Part shown: positions 8,449 through 17,110 of the stretch, piece by piece
How the letters are laid out: each line of letters opens with the position of its first letter
Position numbering within the stretch: position 1 is the stretch's first letter
Assembly: GCA_964575895.1 (NCBI GenBank)
Contig: CAZNTE010000028.1
Location: 1-30,958, forward strand
DNA length: 30,958 bases
Origin: Gudongella sp964575895
Lineage (GTDB): Bacteria > Bacillota > Clostridia > Tissierellales > Tissierellaceae
Direction of reading: 5' to 3'
The notes under the pieces: generated by a model
Told to the model about the DNA's origin: nothing
Database searches by the model: none
What the model saw: only the letters and a program-made list of their open reading frames with translations
Made by a program: the position numbers and the translations under genes

Positions 8449-9186
8449 ATGAGAAATATTAAAATCACAGTGGAATATGATGGAGCTAGATATCTTGGAT
8501 GGCAAAGGCTCAAAGACTCAGATAAGACCATTCAGGGGAAAATTGAATCAGTCTTAAGTTTAATGGCAGGTAAAGATATTGAAATTATAGGTTCAGGAAG
8601 AACTGATGGTGGAGTACATGCCTATGGTCAGGTTGCTAACTTTAAAATTAACTCTGATCATACTTTAGAAGAAATACAAGAATACTTAAATCACTATCTT
8701 CCCAATGACATCCTAATAAAGGATATCTCACAAGTGGATGATAGATTCCATTCTAGGTACAATGTCACCTCTAAGACTTATCTTTACAAGATTTGTATTG
8801 GTAAGTACCAATCACCATTTATAAGAAAATACAGTTGGCATATAAGTGAAAATGTAGATATAGATGCCATGAAGGATGCTTCAAAACTGCTATTGGGGAC
8901 CCATGACTTCATTGGTTTTTCTTCTCTTAAGCGCTATAAGAAGTCTACCATAAGAACCCTGGAAAAAATCGATTTTTCTTTCCAAGATGATCTTATGTTA
9001 ATTGAAATAAAAGGGGATGGATTCCTTCATAATATGGTTAGGATAATCATAGGTACCTTGGTGGAAATTGGTTTGGGCAAACTCCCGAAGGATCTTATCC
9101 TTGAAGTATTGGAAAACAAGGTTAGAGCAGATGCTGGAATAACAGCACCACCCCATGGTCTATTTTTAAAAGAAGTTTTATATTAA
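8449..9186 (+). CDS. truA: tRNA pseudouridine(38-40) synthase TruA
   Basis: TruA converts uridines 38-40 of the anticodon arm of many tRNAs to pseudouridine. The 245-residue length is typical. The N-terminus (IKITVEYDGARYLGWQ) and the catalytic motif GSGRTDGGVHA with the nucleophilic D53 are intact, as are FHSRYNVTSKTYLY and GDGFLHNMVRI. I chose ATG 8449 over GTG 8440, because AGGTGA lies 5 bases before it and the family starts at this point. The gene is co-transcribed with yitT and ends at a hairpin shared with the opposing acetate transporter gene. Confidence 0.96.
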   Translation: MRNIKITVEYDGARYLGWQRLKDSDKTIQGKIESVLSLMAGKDIEIIGSGRTDGGVHAYGQVANFKINSDHTLEEIQEYLNHYLPNDILIKDISQVDDRFHSRYNVTSKTYLYKICIGKYQSPFIRKYSWHISENVDIDAMKDASKLLLGTHDFIGFSSLKRYKKSTIRTLEKIDFSFQDDLMLIEIKGDGFLHNMVRIIIGTLVEIGLGKLPKDLILEVLENKVRADAGITAPPHGLFLKEVLY

Positions 9187-9216
9187 AAAAATTTCCCAGT
9201 TCTCATTGAACTGGGA
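9185..9216. terminator. Bidirectional terminator between truA and the acetate transporter gene
   Basis: TCCCAGTTC (9194-9202) and GAACTGGGA (9208-9216) form a nine-base-pair stem with a five-base loop. A run of A bases on its left gives a T-tract on the minus strand (AAATTTTTTT). The T-tract makes it strongest for the minus-strand gene, with weaker AT-rich flank for truA. Confidence 0.8.
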
Positions 9217-9223
9217 TTATTAA

Positions 9224-9814
9224 TTACTTTACAATACCAAGTGGTAGTATCTCCTTTTTATAAACTTCATTTATTACTTGTGCTAACCCTGCATAAATTG
9301 CTGTAAACCCACACAGGATTCCTTCAAATCCTGCAATTTTTAATATTGCTTCATTTCCTGTGAAATCACCTATGGCAAGTAACATAAATAGAATGGTCAA
9401 AGTTCCAAATACAACTTGTAAGGCTTTATTAATTCTTAAAGTCCCAATAAACATTACAAGGGTAAATAGTCCCCACATAAAAAGATATGCTGCCATAGCC
9501 TTCTGACTTGGTGCTTGCGCCCATCCAAGTACAGGCATAATTTTTATTGCTACAAGAGTTTCCCAGAACATACCGTAAGATATAAAGGCAGTTGCTGCAA
9601 ATGTGTTGTTCTTCTTCCACTCCATAATTCCTGCAATAACTTGAGCAATACCTCCATAAAACACACCCATTGCTAAAATCATGGCACTCATTGGAATAAA
9701 TCCTGCATTGTGAATATTAAGTAAAACTGTAGTAAGACCAAATCCCAATAATCCAAGTGGTGCTGGATTTGCAGATGTGTCTTTTATTGTAGTAACTGAA
9801 ATATTATTGCTCAT
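9224..9814 (-). CDS. satP: Acetate uptake transporter, GPR1/FUN34/YaaH (SatP) family
   Basis: This 196-residue membrane protein has six hydrophobic helices. The family hallmark NPAPLGLLGFG begins at residue 16, and the usual AQVIAGIMEWKKNNTFAATAF segment follows. Members move acetate and related short carboxylates across the cytoplasmic membrane, which fits a fermentative anaerobe. It starts at ATG 9814 behind GGAGG, has its own promoter just upstream and a strong terminator just downstream, so it is a single-gene unit. The family is certain; the substrate is inferred from characterised SatP proteins. Confidence 0.9.
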   Translation of the reverse strand: MSNNISVTTIKDTSANPAPLGLLGFGLTTVLLNIHNAGFIPMSAMILAMGVFYGGIAQVIAGIMEWKKNNTFAATAFISYGMFWETLVAIKIMPVLGWAQAPSQKAMAAYLFMWGLFTLVMFIGTLRINKALQVVFGTLTILFMLLAIGDFTGNEAILKIAGFEGILCGFTAIYAGLAQVINEVYKKEILPLGIVK

Positions 9815-9870
9815 TTATAAACTTTCCTCCATTATAATATTGTTATGTTTTTGTCAGAAACACAATCTCA

Positions 9871-9899
9871 ATTATAACCTTTGCACTGTAAATAATCAA
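9871..9899 (-). promoter_or_regulatory. Sigma-A-type promoter of the acetate transporter gene
   Basis: On the minus strand TTGATT (9894-9899) and a perfect TATAAT (9871-9876) are separated by 17 bases, about 57 bases upstream of ATG 9814. Confidence 0.6.
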
Positions 9900-9905
9900 T
9901 AGTGA

Positions 9906-10718
9906 TTACAAGAAAGTTTCTAATTCCTTATAGGCTGTATATTCAAGTTCTAATTCTTCTTTATGATGTATAAAGTCATTATCCTTAAATTCTTTTGCTC
10001 CTGTTGGACACTTATTCACACATGCACAGCATTTAATGCAAGTTCCAATCCTACTAACATCCTCATAATTAATGGAGTCCATTGGACAAGAATAATAGCA
10101 AATCTTGCAATCAATACAAGTGTTTGAAGTTTCTGGTTTGATATCTTTAAAATTTACAATACTCCCATCCTTATCCCTTGGTTGATAATATGGTCCATAG
10201 GGCCTATTACCTGGAATAATCCCTATATCAAATTCATAATCCTTATTTAAATTATTGAATATTTTCTCCCCAAGGGCTCTAAGTTCTTCTAGATCCTTGC
10301 TATCCGGTCTATTAGTTGCTAACTTCTTTGAAAAACTATGTTGTCCTAGGGATGCACAAGCTCCTAAAACCTTAAAATCATCTTCAACTAGAATATCAAT
10401 TAGTTCAATTAAGGCATCATCATAATTTCTATTTCCATAAACCACATGGGCAAAAGCTCTAGCATCTCTTCCCTTGATTTTCCTAAGAGACTTCAGTAAT
10501 ATATTTGGAACTCTACCTGCATAAACAGGCATACCAACGATAACAACATCATCCATATTAAATTCAATTTCTTTTTCTCTATTTTCTTTCAGGGTCAAGT
10601 CTATCTCTAAAAACCTAACATCACTATCTACCCTTGATTTTAATCCAGAAATAACTCCTTCTATGCTTTTTTTTACTGTCCCATTTGGACTGAAGTATAA
10701 ACTTATAATCCTTTTCAT
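9906..10718 (-). CDS. EFR1-type flavodoxin-ferredoxin fusion protein
   Basis: The N-terminal half is flavodoxin-like (FSPNGTVKKSIE near residue 9 as the FMN phosphate loop, and DDVVIVGMPVYAGRVP). The C-terminal part holds two 4Fe-4S clusters: C201-x2-C-x2-C-x3-C211 and C227-x2-C-x2-C-x3-C237, each followed by P. This is the architecture of EFR1-type proteins, soluble electron carriers or small oxidoreductases of anaerobes. The partner is unknown. Its start codon overlaps the stop of the AI-2E permease gene by four bases (ATGA), showing translational coupling. Typical length; no lesion. Confidence 0.87.
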   Translation of the reverse strand: MKRIISLYFSPNGTVKKSIEGVISGLKSRVDSDVRFLEIDLTLKENREKEIEFNMDDVVIVGMPVYAGRVPNILLKSLRKIKGRDARAFAHVVYGNRNYDDALIELIDILVEDDFKVLGACASLGQHSFSKKLATNRPDSKDLEELRALGEKIFNNLNKDYEFDIGIIPGNRPYGPYYQPRDKDGSIVNFKDIKPETSNTCIDCKICYYSCPMDSINYEDVSRIGTCIKCCACVNKCPTGAKEFKDNDFIHHKEELELEYTAYKELETFL

Positions 10719-11785
10719 ATCTCACTCTTATTTTCCTTTATTTTATTCCTTCTATACTCCATAACATAGCCTGATAAAACGTAGATAACAGCCATAGTAG
10801 GTACTCCTAATATCATTCCCACAACACCAAACATGTTACCAAATAAAAGGACTGAGAACATAACAGCTACTGGATGAAGTCCCACAGAATGACTCATGAT
10901 CTGTGGTGATATTACACTTGCTTCGATCTGTTGGATAACCACTATTAATACAACCACCCACAAAGCCAAGATTGGCTTTTCCATTAGCCCTAAGACAACT
11001 GGCATAATTCCTCCAAGCCATGGTCCAAAATATGGGATTATATTTGTAATTCCAGCTACTAGGCCTATGGTAAGTGAGTATGGAATTCCTATTATCCTGC
11101 ATCCAATACCAGTAAGTATTCCCACAAATATGGCTACAGTAAGCTGACCTTTAATAAAGCCACCAAGGACCTTATCTATATCTCTACCAATCTCCTTTAT
11201 TTCATCTAATTTTGAATCTTCTATTCCTTTTGTGAAAAATCCTATTATCTTGTCCTTATCCTTTAGAAAGTAAAAAGTTATAATAGGGGTCATGATCAAG
11301 TCAAGAAAGGTTCCTGTTGAGGATATTAAAACATCCATAATATCCCCAAATGCTCCTCGCAAATAATTGGTAATTCTCTCTATTTCATTATCAAAATTAA
11401 AGAACTCTCTTATATTTTCATTTATAAATGGAATGTTAATATTCTGTAGTCCTTCAATAAAGGTAACAAACCGCTCAGTAATGTCTGGTAATTCTTTTAT
11501 GAAGACACTAATGTCATTACTGAGACTGGGGATGAAAGTAATTAAAATTCCAAATACCACCCCAAATATTATTATAAAAACCAAAAGGATTGCATAAATT
11601 CTCTTTATTTTTTGCTTCTCTATTAATTTGACCAAAGGATTTAGTAAATATGATACTATAAGTGCATAAACAAATGGATTTATAATATTAAAAAAGGGTT
11701 TTCTAATAAAAATAAATGCTATTATTACAAAAACAATTATCGCAATATCAAAAATCCTCTTTTTACTGAATTTTGGTAACTTCAT
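10715..11785 (-). CDS. AI-2E family transporter (PerM/YdiK-like permease)
   Basis: This 356-residue polytopic membrane protein of the AI-2E/PerM family has about eight helices, two near the N-terminus separated by a long soluble stretch (about residues 85-150) and a C-terminal bundle. Typical segments are INPFVYALIVSYLLNPLV, GLVAGITNIIPYFGPWLGG and QQIEASVISPQIM. Family members export varied solutes (autoinducer-2, Na+/H+ in some), so the name does not prove quorum signalling. The start is ATG 11785 behind AAGGAG at 11 bases. It overlaps the EFR1 gene by four bases and follows the terminator of the ybjQ gene. Confidence 0.88.
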   Translation of the reverse strand: MKLPKFSKKRIFDIAIIVFVIIAFIFIRKPFFNIINPFVYALIVSYLLNPLVKLIEKQKIKRIYAILLVFIIIFGVVFGILITFIPSLSNDISVFIKELPDITERFVTFIEGLQNINIPFINENIREFFNFDNEIERITNYLRGAFGDIMDVLISSTGTFLDLIMTPIITFYFLKDKDKIIGFFTKGIEDSKLDEIKEIGRDIDKVLGGFIKGQLTVAIFVGILTGIGCRIIGIPYSLTIGLVAGITNIIPYFGPWLGGIMPVVLGLMEKPILALWVVVLIVVIQQIEASVISPQIMSHSVGLHPVAVMFSVLLFGNMFGVVGMILGVPTMAVIYVLSGYVMEYRRNKIKENKSEI

Positions 11786-11803
11786 TTGAAAATTGCTCCT
11801 TCC

Positions 11804-11833
11804 TATGAAAATAAGCAGGTAACCCTGCTTATT
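11804..11833 (-). terminator. Intrinsic terminator after the YbjQ gene
   Basis: A perfect ten-base-pair stem, AATAAGCAGG with CCTGCTTATT, has a four-base loop and begins directly at the ybjQ stop codon. A short T-rich tail follows on the minus strand. The U-tract is short, so termination may be partial. Confidence 0.6.
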
Positions 11834-12145
11834 CTATACAAACTTTACAGCTGTTCCATATGCCATTACTTCTGCTGCCCCTTGCATGATTGCTGCTGAT
11901 GCATATCTTATATTTATTATAGCATCTGCACCTAAAGAATTAGCTTCTTCAACCATCCTCTTTGTAGCAAGTGCTCTAGCATCATTCATCATTTCATTAT
12001 ATGCTTTTAATTCTCCACCTACTAAGGTTTTAAAACCCTGAGTGATATCTTTTCCTAGATTCTTGCTTTGAATAGTACTTCCCTTTACTAAACCTAACAT
12101 TTCAAAATTCTTCCCACTAATGTAATCAGTATTTACTAAGATCAT
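11834..12145 (-). CDS. YbjQ / UPF0145 family protein
   Basis: This is a 103-residue small cytosolic protein of the YbjQ (DUF74, UPF0145) family. It shows the usual start MILVNTDYISGK, the central GKDITQGFKTLVGGELKAY and the ending ANSLGADAIINIRY. Members form pentameric rings; a metal-binding role has been suggested but not shown. I chose ATG 12145 (AAGGAG 11 bases upstream), since family members begin with MI(L/I)VNT; two GTG codons upstream would overlap the binding site. It overlaps the small membrane protein gene by 20 bases and is almost surely co-expressed with it. Confidence 0.87.
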   Translation of the reverse strand: MILVNTDYISGKNFEMLGLVKGSTIQSKNLGKDITQGFKTLVGGELKAYNEMMNDARALATKRMVEEANSLGADAIINIRYASAAIMQGAAEVMAYGTAVKFV

Positions 12146-12347
12146 CTTCTTCACCACTCCTTACTTCTTTTATTCTCTCTACTAGTACAAAAATACTAAC
12201 ACCTATTAACCCAAGAGGAATTAACAATCCCAATACTCTAGGTATAGGTGGTAATGGTAGCTTAGACCAACCCCAAATATAGGTTCCTAAATAAATAACT
12301 AGTAATGCTGTGATAATTATTGGTGCAATAAGTTTGTTAATTTTCAC
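12126..12347 (-). CDS. Small membrane protein of unknown function, two helices
   Basis: This 73-residue protein has two hydrophobic segments (about residues 5-24 and 39-58) and a charged C-terminal tail (VERIKEVRSGEEDDLSKY). I recognise no family. I chose GTG 12347 rather than the GTG five codons upstream, because GGGAGG lies 7 bases before it and would otherwise be inside the gene. It overlaps ybjQ by 20 bases, so coupled translation with that gene is the main clue to its role. A matching promoter lies upstream at 12369-12397. Confidence 0.7.
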   Translation of the reverse strand: MKINKLIAPIIITALLVIYLGTYIWGWSKLPLPPIPRVLGLLIPLGLIGVSIFVLVERIKEVRSGEEDDLSKY

Positions 12348-12368
12348 ACCTATCCCTCCCACATTTTT

Positions 12369-12397
12369 AATGTAGCACTTTTAGCCCTTTAAATCAA
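12369..12397 (-). promoter_or_regulatory. Promoter of the small membrane protein-ybjQ operon
   Basis: On the minus strand TTGATT (12392-12397) and TACATT (12369-12374) are 17 bases apart, and TGC just before the -10 gives an extended -10 (TGnTACATT). Confidence 0.5.
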
Positions 12398-12536
12398 TGT
12401 TTTCTTAAGATCCTCCCCAAAATAGTTGCAAATAAAAATGCCTAATGCTATTATATAATTTAGATTTAAAGTGAAACTTAAAATTAATGTTAAATATATG
12501 GAATGGTATTTTGGAAGTTCTAGAAAGGATAAAATT

Positions 12537-13649
12537 ATGAGTAAAAAAGTAATATTAGGAATGAGTGGAGGCGTAGACTCATCAGTAGCAGCGGTTTTAC
12601 TAAAAGAAGCTGGCTATGATATAGTTGGTCTTTTCATGAAAAACTGGGAAGAAAAAGATGAAGATGGAGTCTGTACATCAACTCAAGATGCTGATGATGC
12701 AAAGAGAGTTGCTGCACAACTGGGATTCCCTTGCTATACGATAAATTTTGAAAAAGAGTACTGGGAGAGAGTATTTACTTACTTCCTAGATGAATATAAG
12801 AAGGGTAGAACTCCAAATCCAGATGTTATGTGTAATCAGGAAATAAAGTTTAATGCATTTCTAGATTATGCTCTTAAGCTAGATGCAGACTATATAGCAA
12901 TGGGTCATTATGCTCAGGTCAAAGAAGAAAATGGTGAATACCTCCTTCTTAGAGGTAAGGATAATAACAAGGATCAAAGTTATTTTCTTTCTAGAATTGG
13001 TCAAAAGGCTTTATCAAAGACCCTATTTCCCATTGGTCACCTGGAGAAATCCCAAGTTAGAGAAATTGCTGAAAAGTATGAACTCTATACTGCTAAGAAG
13101 AAGGACTCCACTGGGATCTGCTTTATTGGAGAAAGAGATTTTGATGAATTTCTGGATAAGTACCTATTATCAACTCCAGGAAAAATCATCCATGTAGATG
13201 GAGATGTAGTTGGTGAGCATACTGGTCTTATACATTATACCCTAGGTCAAAGAAAAGGTATTGGAATTGGTGGTGTAGGTACTGGTGAGCCCTGGTTTGT
13301 TGCTGGAAAGAGCCTGAAAAATAATATCCTATATGTTGCCCAAGGAGAACAGCATCCTTCACTTTACTCAACTTCAATGATCGGAGAAGATCCAGCTTGG
13401 ATCTTAGAGAAAGCTCCTGAGTTTCCTTTAAAATGTACAGCCAAGTTTAGGTATAGACAAAAAGATATTTCTGTAACTGTAAATGGACTTTCAGATGGTA
13501 GTTTAAGTATTGTATATGATACTCCAGTTAAGGCTGTTACTCCAGGTCAAGTGGCTGTTTTATACCAAGGTGATGTTTGTCTTGGCAGTTCAATTATCAA
13601 GTCCATAGAGCCTTTAGATAAGAAATACTCCTTCATGAATATAGACTGA
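12537..13649 (+). CDS. mnmA: tRNA-specific 2-thiouridylase MnmA
   Basis: MnmA puts sulfur on U34 of the tRNAs for Lys, Glu and Gln. The 370-residue protein has the PP-loop GMSGGVDSS near residue 8 for ATP-dependent adenylation. The two catalytic cysteines are C99 in NPDVMCNQEIKF and C195 in STGICFIGERDF, and HYTLGQRKGIGIGG marks the central domain. I chose ATG 12537, which gives the normal length and follows AAAGGA; the open frame runs 22 codons further upstream but those residues are not family-like. A TATAAT lies at 12454-12459. The gene ends at a very strong hairpin. Confidence 0.95.
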   Translation: MSKKVILGMSGGVDSSVAAVLLKEAGYDIVGLFMKNWEEKDEDGVCTSTQDADDAKRVAAQLGFPCYTINFEKEYWERVFTYFLDEYKKGRTPNPDVMCNQEIKFNAFLDYALKLDADYIAMGHYAQVKEENGEYLLLRGKDNNKDQSYFLSRIGQKALSKTLFPIGHLEKSQVREIAEKYELYTAKKKDSTGICFIGERDFDEFLDKYLLSTPGKIIHVDGDVVGEHTGLIHYTLGQRKGIGIGGVGTGEPWFVAGKSLKNNILYVAQGEQHPSLYSTSMIGEDPAWILEKAPEFPLKCTAKFRYRQKDISVTVNGLSDGSLSIVYDTPVKAVTPGQVAVLYQGDVCLGSSIIKSIEPLDKKYSFMNID

Positions 13650-13654
13650 AAAAT

Positions 13655-13700
13655 AAGAGTTACTAGTCAAAAATTGACTAGTAACTCTTTTCTTGTTTTT
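13655..13700 (+). terminator. Strong intrinsic terminator after mnmA
   Basis: A perfect 16-base-pair inverted repeat (13655-13670 with 13674-13689; core GAGTTACTAGTCAA) with a three-base loop is followed by TTTCTTGTTTTT. It starts about five bases after the mnmA stop. Confidence 0.9.
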
Positions 13701-13785
13701 AATACAAAACCCTTAAAAGCTTAATCTTACCCCTATATTCAAGTAAATATTATAAAATATCTTAGGTTTTAATTGGTATGCATTT

Positions 13786-14658
13786 TCATTTTTTTCTATA
13801 AGTGTTTGCCAACCAAATGAAAAAAGTTGAAGTGGTATTATATAAGATTATATTCTCCGTAACTGTAGCTAAGAGTTCTTCCTTACTCCCTAGAGTATAC
13901 ATTCCACTTTCAATAAAATCTTGAAAATCCTCTTCATCTTCTTTCCCAAAATAATTTATAAAATCTAAAACCTTTTTATTAACTTTATTGAGTCTTTTTA
14001 TATATTTTTTTGCTTCTGAATAATTATCCATTTTATAGTACATAGCTATAATGGGTAGCAACATCCCTGCAGAGTCCTCATCATATCTTTCGTACAACTT
14101 CAAGGCACTTGCTTCGTCTTCAAATAGAGCATATAGGCTTAGAAGTTTGTACCTAACACCTAAGTTATCATTCTCTGATAAGGTAAGTAACTTCTCACAT
14201 TCACTAATTGATTTAGATAATTTACCCATAGTAATCAACAATTCCAAATAAGAATATCTTAATCTCATATAAGGTCTAGTATCAAGAATCCCCCAAAAAC
14301 TACCCATGTTATCTTCATCAAATAATCCTTCTTCCTTAAGTGTTTTTTCAGTCTTATTAATCAGAACTTCATACTTTGACTTAAGTTTTTCAGGATCATC
14401 ACTTGTTAACTCAGCAATCATAATTTCAGCATCAAGACAATTCTTGTCTTCTGCAAGAGCTTTTTTAGCGTACTTTAGAGCATCCTTTCTGTTATCAGCG
14501 TTCATAGCCATATCTAAATAATCCCATGAATTCTCAAAATCCATACTTTTTTTATTCATAAATTCATTTAAAACCATTTCAATATCTTCTTCTTTAATGT
14601 CTTTGCCCTTTATAAACTCATTAAACTCCTTGAATATTTTTTCAGTTTCTCTACTCAT
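13786..14658 (-). CDS. TPR-like repeat protein (ST7-like), function unknown
   Basis: This 290-residue all-helical protein has tetratricopeptide-like repeats. Repeat-like helical pairs run from about residue 46 (DYLDMAMNADNRKDALKYAKKALAED) onward. The central ILDTRPYMRLRYSYLELLITMGKLSKS and SENDNLGVRYKLLSLYALF resemble bacterial TPR proteins of the ST7 type. Such proteins act as protein-protein scaffolds; no partner is suggested here. It has no signal peptide, so it is cytosolic. The start is ATG 14658 behind GGGGGT. It stands alone between convergent mnmA and the hydrolase gene, with no hairpin visible after its stop. Confidence 0.7.
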   Translation of the reverse strand: MSRETEKIFKEFNEFIKGKDIKEEDIEMVLNEFMNKKSMDFENSWDYLDMAMNADNRKDALKYAKKALAEDKNCLDAEIMIAELTSDDPEKLKSKYEVLINKTEKTLKEEGLFDEDNMGSFWGILDTRPYMRLRYSYLELLITMGKLSKSISECEKLLTLSENDNLGVRYKLLSLYALFEDEASALKLYERYDEDSAGMLLPIIAMYYKMDNYSEAKKYIKRLNKVNKKVLDFINYFGKEDEEDFQDFIESGMYTLGSKEELLATVTENIILYNTTSTFFIWLANTYRKK

Positions 14659-14787
14659 ACTTACCCCCTAGTTATTATTTGTTTATATATATGCTTATAG
14701 TCATATTCTATTTCTTTTATGGAAACTATTCAATCTCAAAGTATAAAACACATCCTACTTTCTTATTCCAAATACATCTTAATAGTC

Positions 14788-15489
14788 CTAATCATTACCT
14801 TCAATAAATTCCACAATATGTCCTATAGTTAAGTCCTGTTGTTCTTCCCTGGTAATTGTAGCTATACCATCATTTTTCTGTAATCCATAATTTCCAAAGA
14901 ATGCATGATTGCCTCCACTAATTATGACAGGATCTAAACTTTGATCAACCTTACTTAAATCAAGTATCTCATCATTCTCTCCATAGATTACTAGTACATC
15001 TTCCCCATGCTCCTCCACTGGATAAGCAGCCAAAAGTACAAGACCTTCAATTTCGTATTCTGACTTCGACATATAACTACTAGCCATGGCACCTCCTAAT
15101 GAGTGTCCTCCTATATACCAAGTTTCTATCCCTGGAAAATCAGGTATTACATCATCAGCTGCCTTAGTGTCAAATACTGCAAGATTAAAGGGCATATCCA
15201 CTACAACTGTCAAGTATCCATTCCTGGAAAGCTCTCTTAGTAGGGGAATGTAGGCTTTATGTTCTACCTTTCCTCCAGGATAGAATATAAGCCCTTTGGT
15301 TACCACTTGTCTTGAGGGATACTGAACTATATAGTTTTCATTTTCAACCATGGTTATACCATCTTCAATAAGAGTAGCTTCATCAAAATCAGCTCTGTAA
15401 TAGTCAAGGGTGTAAATGAAGAACCCTCCAGCTCCCACAATTAAAACTAATGCTATTGAAATCAATACCTTTTTTATAATCTTTCCCAT
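14788..15489 (-). CDS. Membrane-anchored alpha/beta hydrolase
   Basis: This is a 233-residue alpha/beta hydrolase with one N-terminal hydrophobic helix (about residues 6-26, VLISIALVLIVGAGGFFIYTL), so it is probably anchored facing outside. The nucleophile elbow GGHSLGGAMAS gives the catalytic serine, the acid is probably in IYGENDEILD, and the histidine is in ISGGNHAFFGNYG. This matches the dienelactone-hydrolase-like group of carboxylesterases; the substrate is unknown. I chose ATG 15489, three codons inside the longest reading, because AGGTG lies 6 bases before it. It diverges from phoH. Confidence 0.82.
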   Translation of the reverse strand: MGKIIKKVLISIALVLIVGAGGFFIYTLDYYRADFDEATLIEDGITMVENENYIVQYPSRQVVTKGLIFYPGGKVEHKAYIPLLRELSRNGYLTVVVDMPFNLAVFDTKAADDVIPDFPGIETWYIGGHSLGGAMASSYMSKSEYEIEGLVLLAAYPVEEHGEDVLVIYGENDEILDLSKVDQSLDPVIISGGNHAFFGNYGLQKNDGIATITREEQQDLTIGHIVEFIEGND

Positions 15490-15637
15490 TTTTATCACCT
15501 AATATTCTTTATACCCAAAATATTAAGGGTCTAAGATAATAACTAATGGGTTTTTGTATCCACAATATATAGTTGTTTTAATGAAAATTTAACTAAAAAT
15601 ATACAATTTATTGATTCTAATCTAGGAGGACATGTAG

Positions 15638-15643
15638 TATAAT
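15638..15643 (+). promoter_or_regulatory. Possible -10 element of the PhoH gene
   Basis: A perfect TATAAT lies about 50 bases before the phoH start. No good -35 stands at 16-18 bases; TTGATT at 15611-15616 is 21 bases away, so the promoter is uncertain. Confidence 0.35.
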
Positions 15644-15691
15644 GGTAATAAGGACTTTAGCGCTCTAACGAAATAGACTGGAGGTCATCCT

Positions 15692-17059
15692 ATGAAAAAA
15701 ACTTATGTGCTTGACACCAATGTTATTATTCAGTCCCCAGCAGCCCTTCATTCCTTTGAGGACAACATAGTTATTCTACCTGTGGCAGTTTTAGAGGAGT
15801 TAGATAAACATAAGAATGACGATGGGGAAAGAGGTGCAAACTGTAGGCAAGCAATAAGATATTTGGAGAGTTTACGTACTAAGGGAAGTCTATATGAAGG
15901 AATAAATCTAGATTCAGGTGGAATGCTTAAAATTGAGACAAATTATAACTCAATTGAGATTCCTGAGGGATTTTATAGGGACACATGTGATAATAGAATA
16001 TTAAAGGTATGCAAAGGACTAATCGAAAATGGAAATAATGTAATATTAGTTACAAAGGATATAATCGTAAGATTAAAAGCACAAATGATGGGTGTTCCTG
16101 CTGAAGATTTCACAACTGAGCAATCCCCTGAATTTCAATCTCAATACACTGGAAGAATGGATGTATACACCAGTGATAGAGCCATGACTGAGTTTAAGAA
16201 AAAGGGTATTCCACCAGAAACTATATTCACCATGGATGGATTAAATAAGATAGAAGTTAAACCTATCCCAAACCAATTTTTTATACTCCACTCAGAAACT
16301 AATGAAAAGAAGACTCTCTTAGGTAGATTTGATGGAAATAAGATTGTACCCCTTAGAAGTATAAACGAAGAACCCTTTGGAGTTAAGCCCCGTAATGTGG
16401 GTCAGAGATTCCTCCAGGAAGCTCTTATGCAGGATCCTGAAATTGCCCCTTTAGTAATTGTTAAGGGAACAGCAGGTACTGCTAAAACATTCTATTCCCT
16501 TGCTGTAGGTCTCCAACATACATATGAGGTATCAACTAGGAAATACAGAAAGATATTAATAACAAGACCAAATGTACAGTTTGATGAGGATATTGGCTTT
16601 TTACCAGGTACAGAGGAAGAAAAAATTGCCCCTTATCTTAGACCCATTATAGATAATTTAGAAATCCTAGTTGATAGAAATGAGAATGAAAGATATAGAA
16701 ACGAAAAACAACTTAGGGACAAAATCGATGAACTCTTCTACAGGGGAGTTATTGTTGCAGAAGCTATGAACTTTATAAGGGGAAGATCCATAACAAATAC
16801 TTATCTTATAATCGATGAGGCTCAAAACCTAACTCCAAAACAGGTTAAAGGCATTATAGCTAGGGTTGGAAAAGGCACAAAGGTAATTCTACTAGGTGAT
16901 CCTCAACAGATTGACCATCCCTTGTTGGATGAAAAAACCAATGGTTTAAGTTATGCCTCAGAGAGGATGAAGGGGAGTAAATTGTGTTTCCAAATTACTA
17001 TGAGATCTGATGAATGTCTTAGATCTGTCCTTGCACAAGATGCATCCACCAGAATGTAG
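15692..17059 (+). CDS. PIN domain-PhoH family ATPase (PhoH2/YlaK type)
   Basis: This 455-residue protein joins an N-terminal PIN ribonuclease domain (about residues 1-145; acidic residues D8 in VLDTNVII, E35/E36 and D123) to a C-terminal PhoH-type P-loop ATPase (about 240-450). PhoH2-type proteins of this layout act as ATP-driven RNA helicase-ribonucleases. The Walker A loop reads GTAGTAKT at 259-266, and Walker B is LIIDEAQNL. The loop has A where the classical motif has G directly before the lysine. It starts at ATG 15692 behind GGAGGT and ends at a hairpin shared with the opposing MFS gene. Confidence 0.9.
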   Translation: MKKTYVLDTNVIIQSPAALHSFEDNIVILPVAVLEELDKHKNDDGERGANCRQAIRYLESLRTKGSLYEGINLDSGGMLKIETNYNSIEIPEGFYRDTCDNRILKVCKGLIENGNNVILVTKDIIVRLKAQMMGVPAEDFTTEQSPEFQSQYTGRMDVYTSDRAMTEFKKKGIPPETIFTMDGLNKIEVKPIPNQFFILHSETNEKKTLLGRFDGNKIVPLRSINEEPFGVKPRNVGQRFLQEALMQDPEIAPLVIVKGTAGTAKTFYSLAVGLQHTYEVSTRKYRKILITRPNVQFDEDIGFLPGTEEEKIAPYLRPIIDNLEILVDRNENERYRNEKQLRDKIDELFYRGVIVAEAMNFIRGRSITNTYLIIDEAQNLTPKQVKGIIARVGKGTKVILLGDPQQIDHPLLDEKTNGLSYASERMKGSKLCFQITMRSDECLRSVLAQDASTRM

Positions 17060-17068
17060 AAAATAATT

Positions 17069-17110
17069 ATGGAGCTACTATATCATACAAGTAGCTCCAT
17101 TGTTTTATTA
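17069..17110. terminator. Bidirectional terminator between phoH and the MFS gene
   Basis: ATGGAGCTACT (17069-17079) and AGTAGCTCCAT (17090-17100) pair over eleven bases around a ten-base loop. On the plus strand TGTTTTATTATTTTT follows; the minus side is AT-rich too. Confidence 0.8.

Noticed and set aside
9836..9841. TATAAT-like sequence close to the acetate transporter gene as its -10
   Set aside because: It would place the transcription start inside the ribosome binding site; the pair at 9871-9899 is better spaced.
12471..12536. 22 extra N-terminal codons on mnmA
   Set aside because: The residues are not family-like, and ATG 12537 has a binding site and gives the usual MnmA N-terminus.
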